Positions 13,001 to 20,750 of a stretch of 64,000 nucleotides of DNA are shown here, in pieces (the stretch's first letter is position 1; each line of letters starts with the position of its first letter). The notes beneath the pieces are model-generated. The model made no database searches, was not told where the DNA came from, and worked only from the letters and a program-made list of their open reading frames with translations. Source of the stretch: Amyelois transitella (lineage: Eukaryota > Arthropoda > Insecta > Lepidoptera > Pyralidae); NCBI RefSeq assembly GCF_032362555.1, contig NC_083530.1, positions 2,572,001 through 2,636,000 on the forward strand. Reading direction: 5' to 3'. Both the position numbers and the translations under genes were made by a program.

Positions 13001-16000
13001 GGAACATGTAACATTCACACTGTACACAATGCCTTTCTTAAGGCTTTGATGAAGTTTGGTGAAAGCGTATCTGACTTTATATTTCAAATTCACAACTTTT
13101 TCGATGGTTGGCCTGCTCGCTGGGAAGAATATGAAATTATTCAAGACAAGTTAAATTTGCCAAACCATCGCTTCATTAAGCACGTTTCTTCACGTTGGCT
13201 CACTATGGGGCCTGCTGCTGAACGCGTTTTAGAGCAATGGCCTGCAATAATTGAGTATTTCACTAAACATCTACCTAAAAAACAGACTAATACATCCCAA
13301 AACTTTAAAAACATCTATGACTTCATCAATCAAAAGCTAGCAAAAGCAGAAATAATGTTTGTAGTGTCCAGTGTAAAGATGTTCGTGAAAGTCACTGGTT
13401 TCTTCCAGCGTGAAGAGCCATTGGTTCACATGATTCATGAAGAATTAAAGAAACTCGTGAGAACCATTTTTAATCGGTTTTGTGTAAAAAGCGCGCCTAC
13501 GTCAGTTGAAGGTCTAAATGAAAAATATTACGTTCCTCTTCAAGATATTGTGCTAGAAGATTCAATCAGAGAATTATTGGAGACCGCTCAAGAACGTGAT
13601 AGAGTAACATTTTTACACAAAGTAAAAAATCATTACGTCGCCGCTTGCAAACATCTGCTAACAAAAACGTCAATGGATTATTCTTTAATAAAATACTTGG
13701 CAATATTGAACCCTAAAAAACAAAATTCAGAAACGTGTCATAAAGACTTTTTAAAAATTGCAAACACTTTGCCGGTTGCGTTTGAAGAAACGGCACTAAC
13801 AAACGAATGTCTTTTGTTAATGCAACATCAAAAAGGAAATCAAGAAGAACAAAGGATTGAAACTTACTGGGGCAATATTTTTAAAAGGACCTTTGATAAC
13901 GGAGAAAAAATGTTCCCCAACCTGGAACACATTGTAAAGGCCGCATTAGCACTGTCGCATGGCAATGCAGATGTGGAAAGGGGCTTTTCATGTTCGGGTA
14001 GAATTTTAACACCAGAAAGGGCTAACATGTGTCAGAGGACCCTTGATGCGCATTTGACAGTTAAATCGGCACTAAAAAACATGTACGAAAACAAGATTCA
14101 TTTAGTCCCTTTAACACCTGAATTGATGAAATTAGCCAGAACGGCATATATAAGATATAAAACATATTGTGAAGAACAGAAGCAAAAAGAAGAAATAAAG
14201 AAGCTCGAAAAGAAAAGAAATGAGGAACTTGATAGAGAAAAAAAAGAACTTAAGAGAAAGTACGAAGAAACTAAGACGATTATTGAAGAAGGTGAGACAA
14301 CGCTAAAAAAAATAAGAGAAGAAGAAAAAACTAAGAGGGAGACAATTGACAGGTAGATATAGCACGCTTTGTGATTGTTTCTAATTGGTTTGTTTGTGTT
14401 TATTTCTATGCATGATTTCGCAATGTAATTAATTATTATTTCCAGATTAATTAAAAATGCAAATGCCATGTTGAAGGGCGGAATCAAAGAAAAAGACATG
14501 GTTTCCGTAAATATGGCAAAATCTCTGCTAGAAACTGTAGTAAAGGAGAGAAAAGAAGAAGAACAACAAATACAAGAGGAAGAAAAAATACAAAAAATCG
14601 TAGATAAGAAGAAAAAAACACTTATAACAAACTTCTTTAAGAAAACTTAATTTTAAATGTTATGTTTATTTTAATGGAACTTCTCTGTACTTTTTTTCTT
14701 TCTCATAGTCATTTGATTTTAGTGTTCACTATATGTATAATTTTGCACGAATGCGCATGACTCACTTGTAATACAATAACAATTACTAACAATAAAAAAA
14801 GCTTTTTAACACAATAAAAAGGCGGTGCTGGTTGGCTATGGGGATGGTGGAGGCCAATAACTGAAAATAAGCTTTTTATTTCACACCATTCACCCGAAAA
14901 ACGGTTTGGAAATGGTCAGTATTTGGTCAGTATTTTTGAATTTTTGGTCAGTAAAATCAGTATTTTCGACCATAGAACTTGTTTCGGCCCCTGTGTATTA
15001 TTAAGGTCATAAGGTTTCCGACACTTAAGAAAAAGAATCACTCCATCTCTTCCCAATACATCGTACATTCAATAATTTGTAATAATTTAATTAACCACAT
15101 AGCCGGATGGGGCAACTGGGGTAACTGGAACAATTGGAACAACGGGAACAGCAACTCGAACAACGGCGGCAACAACACAGCCGGCAACAACAAGGGCGGC
15201 GGTCAGCAACAACAGTCGCAGCAGCAACAACAACAACAACAACAGTGGCCGGCCAACTACACGGCGCAGCAGTGGTACCAGTGGCAGCAATGGCAACAGC
15301 AGCAACAGCAGTGGAGCGGGGTGAGTTGTGTACAGATATACAGATATCTATACTGATATTGTAAAGCTGAAGAGTTTGTTTGTTTGTTTGAGCGCGTCAA
15401 TCTCAGGAATTACATCTATATAACTGACTAGCGACCCGCCCCGGCTTCGCACGGGTGCATAATTATAAATGTTATTATACATAAAAACCTTCCTCTTGAA
15501 TCACTCTACCTGTTACAAAAAACCGCATCAAAATCCGTTGCGTAATTTTAAAGATTTAAGCATACAGACAAACAGACTAAAATAGCGACTTTGTTTTATA
15601 CTATGTAGTGATATAATAAAGCTGAAGAGTTTGTTTGTTTGAGCGCGCTGATCTCAGGAATTACATCTGTCTATACTGATATTGTAAAGCTGAAGAGTTT
15701 GTTTGTTTGTTTGAGCGCGTCAATCTCAGGAATTACATCTATCTATACTGATATTGTAAAGCTGAAGAGTTTGTTTGTTTGAACACGCTGATCTCAGGAA
15801 TTACATCTTTCTATACTAATATTATAAAGCTGAAGAGTTTGTTTGTTTGAGCGCGCTGATCTCAGGAATCACTGCACATTCAGGCAACTGGATGTGTAAC
15901 CGTTTCCCTCGGCTTTATCTTATATATAAAATTCTCGCGTCACAATGTTCGTTCCCATACTCCTCCGAAGCGGCTTGACCGATTCTCATAAAATTTTGCG

Positions 16001-18904
16001 AGCATATTGAATAGGTCTGAGAATCGGCCGACATCTATTTTTATACTCACAAAATGCAAAACAACGTTTGCCGTGACAGCTAATTTTCAAATAAACCGCT
16101 GTGCTCCCAACAACATGTTGTTGTTATTCCTAGACGAACGTATCTTGATCAAATTAAGGACGTCCTGGTAAAGGGTCAGGTTAAATTTACCCGAAACCGC
16201 CGAGCTTGCATGAAGAGAGTTATGAATGTGGATGAAGCGAAGAAAGTATGCAGAGATCGTGGCATGTGGAAAGAGGTAATCTCTGCCTACCCTTCCGGGA
16301 AAGAGGCGTGATTTTATGTGTGTATGTATGTATGTTCCCAGTACCAGCAAGGCGCGGGCGGCGGGCAGGCGGCGGGCGGGCAGGCGGCGCAGGGCAACGC
16401 GGCGGACGCGCAGCAAGCGTGGGCGCAGTATTATCAACAGGTACAGGTATAGTACACTCTCATCGTTCTTTTTTTCATTCATCTATCTATACTAATATTA
16501 TTAAAGCTGAAGAGTTTGTTCGTTTGTTTGTTTGAACGCGCTTATCTCAGGAACTCGTTCGAATTGAAAAATTATTTTTGTGTTGATTAGACCATTTATC
16601 GAGGAAGGCTTTAGGCTATATAACATAACCCTGCAACTTTTAGGGGCGAAGAAATAATGGAAAATGTAAAAAAAAACGGGGAAAATTATTCATCCTTGAG
16701 GGCTTCAATGATGCTCAAAATAATTATTCCACGCGGAAGTAGTCGCGGGCACAGCATGTTATGTATATTTTTCATCTACTTTCAAAGGTTGACCGGAAAT
16801 ATAGCGTTAATAGCTGGGTTGCGGCTTAAAAAGCATAACCCAACGCTTGTCGAGGCTTCTTTTGTTACTAAACATCTTCTGATTCATATCTTCCCCGTAG
16901 ATATCGTAAATGCGATTAAGGTATAGCCTTAAAACTTAGGATTCTTCTTTAAGGCGATAGGCTAGCAACCTGTCACTATTTAACTAAACGTTTCCTATCA
17001 ATCTTTTGGATACCGTTGGCTCTATCTACCCCGCAAGGGATATAGACGTTATTATGTATGTATACATACACTAAGCGTTCTTCTGGTAGCCTTTGTTAGG
17101 TCCAACACCATTTGATTCAATACATACCATCACGCTTGTCCCCATTGGAGTAGACAGAGACTATGGATTTTCACTTTGACTTGATAATGCGCCTAATCTC
17201 ATCACTAAACTCTATAATCCTTTTCAAGTTTATCATTAACCCTTTCCATGCGGAAGCATTATTTCAATTTCGCCGTCTCTGTACGGGCGGTTTTGTATTA
17301 AGGCCCTTCTATAAAACGATGGGCGAGATACTACGTCATAACAAAACTGGTTCTACTGTACGGAAGGCGTATTATTGCGTTCTGTAATTTCTTTCGCTAG
17401 ACGCGGATGGCGTATTATTTCGTTTTCAAAATTATATAGACAATTTTGGTGTTGCCATACCTTGAAACAATAACGTCTTTATAAGCAGAAATGAGCAAAA
17501 TTGAATTATGATTAAGAATAATGAACATTTGCTGCAAAAATACAAAAAGAATATCATTTATTTATAAAATTACTTGCATATATATTTTTTTATAAAAAAC
17601 TGAAATATGTAGTAAATTGAAATCAAATTTTTATTAATCATAATAATTTTTTGGGCAACTGGGTATGAGCAAGCATATAAGCAAATTAACACTCAGTTTT
17701 TTACATACTCATTTTACATTTTTTTATATTATTTTATCATGCTTTTAAAAAAAATATCTATGGTTATAATAAAATGTAACGAGGGTAGCTTAAAATTTTA
17801 TTTATGAGGGTACAATAAGTAACTGGCTAGTTGACATATCTTGTACATTGTATCGTGTTTTTATTGGACATGGTGTTATCGGATTTGGAGAGTCATCATA
17901 ACATTTCACTTTATTTTGTAAAATTCATTGCGGTATCTTAAATACTTGAGATTCTTTGACCTCGTCAAAAGTTTCGGGAGAAATTTCATTGTTTCTTCCT
18001 CGTTTTCTAGATAAAATACTTTGCGACATCTCATCATCGTCGATAAAATTTGGTTGCGAATATGGTTCATGCTCGTCAATTTGAGTCTCATCTGAAGATT
18101 TATCTTTAAAAATATTATCGTCGAGGTAAAACACATTATTAAGAATTATAAGTAATAAACTTACCATTTATATTATTCTCCTTTTATTAGACTTTTTATA
18201 TAAAAAGCTTACAACACTATCGGCGTAAACTATGCACTCGTATCTACATAATAATAAGTAAGTATTTTTCCACCGTTTCACGTAAGGTTGTTGAGTTTAT
18301 AACTACAGTACAGGGGAACCAACTTTCATATTGGTCTAATCGTTTAACACAAGGAATTGTTTTGGACGCAATAATACGCCCACCGTGTGGCCAACGGTTT
18401 TTAGTTATACGTGATATTACGCCAGCCGCATGGAAAGGGTTAATTAATTTATAACCAAACGGTAAATTTTAAGTGTAAGTTAAGCAAAGGGTGTCCTTTA
18501 TAAAAAAAACATGTTTAAGTTAAAAAGAAACATCTACATATCTAAAATCGGTCATCTCAATTTGACGCGTTCCTAATTAAACGTCACGTGATCATGGAAC
18601 TACCTTCCGGGCCCCATCTGCCTTCGCGAGTTCAATCCTCATCGTTTTTTTACAATTGTTATCTCTCCGGGGAGAAGTCCGGAGTAACTACATTCTAACC
18701 TGAGATAAAGGAATATTCCTGTTGCAACTATACTATGCTTTTTTATTTATTAAAATTTTCATAAATCATTACATAAACTATCAGAAGAAAAAGTAGTTTG
18801 GAATGAACTGGTAATGATAATTTTTTCAATGCGTTTTTTTTTGTTTTCAGAACTACGGAACCGGAAACGCAGCCGCGACCGGCGCCGGCGCAGACAAGAA
18901 GTGA
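1032..18904 (+). CDS. HNRNPU-like: heterogeneous nuclear ribonucleoprotein U-like protein, 3' part
   Basis: This is a nuclear RNA- and chromatin-binding protein of the hnRNP U/SAF-A family. Coding exons in the window: 1032-1154, 3583-3711, 4483-4651, 5178-5417, 6190-6331, 7218-7417, 9741-9856, 10619-10727, 15103-15320, 16342-16440 (or -16446), 18851-18904. Every junction has GT-AG and keeps frame, giving 532 residues to a TGA. Exon 1 carries the P-loop GMPGAGKT of the polynucleotide-kinase-like domain, and later exons read RRRNFILDQTNV and NFTLP, as in vertebrate hnRNP U. The rest is an RGG-type tail, very GC-rich in exons 5 and 6, and then Gly/Asn/Gln/Trp-rich with long Gln runs in exon 9. 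The SAP and SPRY domains are outside the window. An intact hAT-like transposon sits in intron 8. The family call is strong; U versus U-like paralogue is not resolved. Confidence 0.92.
1155..3582 (+). other. intron 1 of the hnRNP U-like gene (in window)
   Basis: AT-rich intron. It has a short CA repeat at about 1167-1190, a 10-bp hairpin at 1607-1633 (GAATAATCAT / ATGATTATTC, 7-nt loop) inside a GCGCGC-flanked patch, and an unremarkable 126-codon - strand ORF at 2002-2382 with no recognisable domain. No exon was seen. Confidence 0.5.
5925..6125 (-). repeat. MITE-like repeat, copy 1, ending in a perfect palindrome
   Basis: This repeat is inverted relative to a second copy at 8424-8592. Shared blocks include TCTCCTCTTTTCTCCTTCTA and the near-palindrome AGCAACGGTTGCT. 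Its left end here is a perfect hairpin with 20-bp arms and a 3-nt loop at 5925-5967. It lies in the intron before hnRNP U-like exon 5. Confidence 0.7.
6359..6610 (+). repeat. two family A fragments
   Basis: A partial copy at about 6359-6500 and a 3' fragment at about 6548-6610 each end in AGACGTGACTATATGTATG-like sequence. Both are 5'-truncated or internally deleted, and they lie just after hnRNP U-like exon 5. Confidence 0.7.
7088..7175 (-). repeat. family A 5' fragment
   Basis: This is the reverse complement of the family A 5' end, including GGTGCCGGGAACCACACGGC. It ends about 45 bp before the acceptor of hnRNP U-like exon 6. Confidence 0.7.
7409..8343 (+). repeat. ~230-bp tandem repeat, four copies, carrying a copied exon end
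   Basis: Units start at 7409, 7641, 7871 and 8101 (spacing 232, 230, 230). Each begins with the last bases of hnRNP U-like exon 6 plus its donor (ATGCACAAG|GTAC in the gene, ATGCGCAAG|GTAC in the copies). Each continues into intron sequence and then into the body of the tRNA-derived SINE whose head is at 8344-8420. Copies 2-4 are nearly identical, so the amplification is recent. Confidence 0.85.
8190..8420 (-). repeat. tRNA-derived SINE with intact head
   Basis: On the - strand the head reads GCCTCTGTGGCGCAGCGGTA (A box) and CCGGGTTCGAATCCCGG (B box) at about 8344-8415, followed by the SINE body. The body also forms part of the neighbouring tandem units. Confidence 0.75.
8424..8592 (+). repeat. 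MITE-like repeat, copy 2
   Basis: Inverted relative to the copy at 5925-6125. It shares the AGAAGGAGAAAAGAGGAGAA block, the GGCAACCGTTGCTA near-palindrome and GTATACCAAGAAGGTTG. It lacks the second palindrome arm seen in copy 1 and abuts the SINE head at 8420. Confidence 0.65.
8947..9190. repeat. SINE head joined to an inverted family A copy
   Basis: A truncated + strand tRNA-like head (CTGTGGCGCAGCGGTAGTAC, about 8953-8990) runs straight into a - strand family A copy (TCCCTATATCCCTTACGG onward, to about 9190). The junction suggests insertion into, or recombination with, the SINE. Confidence 0.6.
9240..9670 (+). repeat. probable LINE 3' end
   Basis: A coding-like stretch with no stop (about 9240-9384) is followed by an AT-rich tail with several AATAAA-like signals ending near 9675. 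The layout resembles a 5'-truncated non-LTR element in the intron before hnRNP U-like exon 7. I cannot name the clade. Confidence 0.35.
9897..10285 (-). repeat. family A copy with a duplicated tail region
   Basis: The exon-7 donor region and the first tail segment are copied: GCAGGGGAAGGTGGGAGTTA occurs at 9848 and again at about 9956, each followed by a (CATA)n tail. A near-complete inverted family A copy follows (about 10010-10285). A second donor-like GGGAAG|GTGGGA therefore exists downstream of the real one. Confidence 0.65.
10363..10530 (-). repeat. Helitron-like fragment, family H
   Basis: Contains CAATCCCGCGGGAACTCCTG and a degenerate ATCGGTTCAGTAGTATTTGC, matching copies at 39765-40030 and 52598-52800. 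Confidence 0.55.
11027..11150 (+). repeat. CCAAT-box-rich module, copy 1
   Basis: A GC-rich patch with ATTGG boxes (CTATTGGTCGAGCGCGTCG, GCGATTGGTTTGATGG) in an AT-rich intron. An inverted, diverged copy lies at about 21725-21800, suggesting an old dispersed element. Confidence 0.5.
11721..14993 (+). mobile_element. complete hAT-like DNA transposon
   Basis: The element is 3273 bp with perfect 14-bp terminal inverted repeats CAGGGGCCGAAACA / TGTTTCGGCCCCTG. It is flanked by the direct repeat TGTATT (11715-11720 and 14994-14999). Seven GTCAGTA motifs lie inside the left end and three in the right end, all in the same orientation. It encodes a two-exon transposase with no internal stop, so it may be autonomous. 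It sits in sense orientation in intron 8 of the hnRNP U-like gene. Confidence 0.9.
12149..14650 (+). CDS. hAT-like transposase, two exons
   Basis: This enzyme should cut and paste the element that carries it. Exon 1 is 12149-14352; intron 14353-14445 (GTAGAT...TTCCAG); exon 2 is 14446-14650, ending in TAA. The spliced product has 802 aa, usual for a hAT transposase. A C2H2-like zinc finger lies at C36, C39, H55, H61. Candidate acidic active-site residues are D190 (CFDET), D257 (GCDGPN) and an acidic residue further on that I cannot fix by eye. The C-terminal dimerisation segment reads SHGNADVERGFS near residue 610, followed by a Lys/Glu-rich coiled-coil tail. Without splicing the protein stops after R735. 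No frameshift or internal stop is present, so the copy is young or still active. The exact hAT subgroup is not resolved. Confidence 0.88.
15348..15870 (+). repeat. tandem array of Helitron family C 5' ends
   Basis: Five copies of the Helitron 5' end (CTATACTAATATTATAAAGC plus a GTTTGTTTG run and a CTCAGGAA block) start near 15348, 15601, 15671, 15743 and 15811, with spacing of about 70 bp in the later units. A family D element at 15427-15614 separates the first from the rest. The array begins 27 bp after the donor of hnRNP U-like exon 9. Confidence 0.75.
15427..15614 (-). mobile_element. non-autonomous Helitron-like element, family D
   Basis: On the - strand the 3' end reads GAAGCCGGGGCGGGTCGCTAG followed by T, with a GC-rich stem just before CTAG, the Helitron 3' signature. 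Other copies are at 33950-34130, 48757-48950 and 50268-50455. Confidence 0.65.
15908..16080 (+). mobile_element. Helitron-like fragment, family G
   Basis: Carries TATATATAAAATTCTCG and GGCTTGACCGATTCTCATAA, and ends near AAAACAACGTTTGCCGTGAC, shared with copies near 26.3, 30.6 and 30.9 kb. Confidence 0.6.
16132..16336 (+). mobile_element. LINE 3' end, family B, next to a splice acceptor
   Basis: A 5'-truncated copy encodes the C-terminal tail seen best at 25140-25426 (VDEAKKVCRDRGxWKEV) and ends in GCGTGATTTTATGTGTGTATG. The tail runs to within a few bases of the acceptor GTTCCCAG of hnRNP U-like exon 10. Confidence 0.8.
16478..16755 (+). mobile_element. Helitron-like element, family C
   Basis: Begins ATCTATACTAATATTATTAA, has the AGGAAGGCTTTAGGCTATAT block and ends near ACGCGGAAGTAGTCGCGGGC with a decayed CTAGT terminus. 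Confidence 0.65.
16890..17070 (+). repeat. family A copy, 5'-truncated
   Basis: Contains GGCGATAGGCTAGCAACCTG and CTACCCCGCAAGGGATATAG with a short (TATG)n tail. Confidence 0.75.
17236..18443 (-). mobile_element. piggyBac-like element, internally deleted
   Basis: Flanked by TTAA at 17236-17239 and 18440-18443. Terminal repeats CCCTTTCCATGCGG (17240-17253) and CCGCATGGAAAGGG (18426-18439) are perfect over 14 bp. Subterminal inverted sites GCGTATTATTGCGT / ACGCAATAATACGC lie inside. At 1.2 kb it is too short for a full transposase; only an N-terminal-like ORF remnant is present. It lies in the last hnRNP U-like intron. Confidence 0.88.
17925..18167 (-). pseudogene. piggyBac transposase N-terminal remnant
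   Basis: An 80-codon ORF with an acidic stretch (DDDEMSQS) followed by SRKRGRNN, like the poorly conserved acidic N-terminus of piggyBac-type transposases. The DDE catalytic domain is missing. Its place between piggyBac ends supports the call; the sequence alone would not. Confidence 0.5.
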
Positions 18905-19138
18905 GACTCCACGCGCTCCAAACATCACGCGACGTACACAGACAAAACATTGGATATTACAATTGTCATACATATTGCAATGTTCCTCTATAGTTATTTT
19001 TAAGATTATTTCTCCCTTTATTGTTGCATAGTTGTAACGTTTTAAAATATGTTTTTAAATATTTAAATGGTATTTAACATTGTCCAAATTTGTTGCCTTA
19101 AATGTGCATGATTCGTCTCAGAAAGAGGCAACAGATTT

Positions 19139-19144
19139 AATAAA
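19139..19144 (+). terminator. poly(A) signal, proximal
   Basis: AATAAA 235 nt after the hnRNP U-like stop codon, followed by a TG-rich stretch. Confidence 0.65.
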
Positions 19145-20262
19145 ACTGATTTGAAAATGTTTAGTTTGTCCGTTTACGCGTGATTCTTCTTATATAAATA
19201 TTAAGATAAGTTGGTAATATTTCCGCAAACGGTGATGTTTTCCACACCACAAATTAATTGGAAATCAGTTTGTGACTGTTAGTTTTTTTTTGTTTTATTA
19301 CGGAGAAGATGTCAGTCTTACTTGTAATGACATATTATTTTATAAATTTAAGTACATAATCAATAATAGGTTGAACGGTTAAAGTTGACACGATTTTTTT
19401 AAACACAAAAAAAAATTACAGATAAATAATTTCTTACATACATATATATAAATCACACCTCTTTCCCGGAGGGGTAGGCAGAGACCACATCTTTCCACTT
19501 GCCATGATACCTGCATACTTCTTTCTTTCTTTTTTTCAATAATTTACCCATTTTTAATCGTGCTCACCTAAAAGTATATTGTTTGGGCTATTGTAAATAC
19601 TCTAAAATAATATATTCGAATTATTTTTGTCATTTGAATTAAGATTAGGACAGTTTTGAGTTTTTGGTAGGTTGAGATGTTACATATTCTCTATAAAGCA
19701 AATTATAGGTTGATTTGATGTTGACTGTAACATCCCTCTTTGGTGACAATTTATTTTTCAAAGTGGCGACTCACTCGGAAAGCAATTTTATAAAAATTTT
19801 TAAAAAATATATAGTCCAATCCATTTTCTAAATATAATAAACATGTCATATAGTGTAAGTAATTTAATTTTGAGTCTGACAACTGTGAGTGAGACACCAA
19901 ATTTCAAGATATTGAACCCCTGACATAACTTGAAGTGTATAATACCCAGAACGAAAAGTCATATACTTCAACTGACACTTGTAAACATACACTGTGTATA
20001 GTTTAATAATTTATGTGCCGAAAACTGCATTTGCTGATAAAAATATACTCGTTCAACTTCGTATAAAACCTTAGATCTTGTCATTATAACGTTACCTTAA
20101 GGGTAATTCTTAAGATCTTCGATGGGTAATTATAGTTAAGACTATGACGATGCAAAAATAATGTATGTATGTGTGCGTGCGTGAGAAGCTAAAGCTGAAT
20201 GTAAAGACTAGTTGTAAGAGTGTGGGATTTAGTTTACGTCATAAAAATAATGATTTCATTTG

Positions 20263-20268
20263 AATAAA
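20263..20268 (+). terminator. poly(A) signal, distal candidate
   Basis: AATAAA with T-rich sequence downstream. It may end a longer hnRNP U-like transcript. Confidence 0.4.
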
Positions 20269-20744
20269 TATATTTCTTAAGCATTTGTTGGATTTTATTT
20301 ACCTTACCTTTTCGTGTTGTTAAATATATTATTATACGGGGTGAATTAAGAGGCTATTTAACACAACATTATTACTTTCGTTTAAACTTGGCATACACTG
20401 TAGTTTGCTTTTGTATATTAGATTTATTTTTGAATAGTTATTGCCCAGACTTCGTTCAACGTGAAAAATTAAGTTCACTGAAAAAGTGGGGAGAGAATTT
20501 TGTACTCATACCTACCAGTTTTAGCTAATATGGGTCATACTAATAAATAAAAAGACAATTTGATAGTAACAAGACCTCAAGTTTAACAAGCGCAACTGGC
20601 GGTAGAAATAACAGCAAAAGACGAAGATCTTTCACTGAAAATGATTTGCGCCGTAACACCATACGTTGTCAAGCCAGCACGGAACTGAAATTTAACTCTG
20701 GATGTAATATTTAAGAAAAAAAACAAGCAAAACTTTATACATTA

Positions 20745-20750
20745 TTTATT
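20745..20750 (-). terminator. poly(A) signal on the - strand, possibly DESI2
   Basis: The + strand reads TTTATT, so AATAAA on the - strand. The next - strand coding exon upstream is DESI2 at 25745, which would imply a 3' UTR of up to 5 kb or a 3' UTR intron. Confidence 0.35.

Larger units (their letters stand above)
18905..20744 (+). other. 3' UTR and downstream flank of the hnRNP U-like gene
   Basis: AT-rich sequence after the TGA, with candidate poly(A) signals at 19139 and 20263. An inverted LINE B tail fragment lies at about 19440-19520. No other gene was seen. The opposite-strand signal at 20745 marks convergence with the DESI2 side. Confidence 0.5.

Noticed and set aside
18743-18973. 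- strand ORFs of 76 and 63 aa
   Set aside because: Antisense of the last hnRNP U-like exon.
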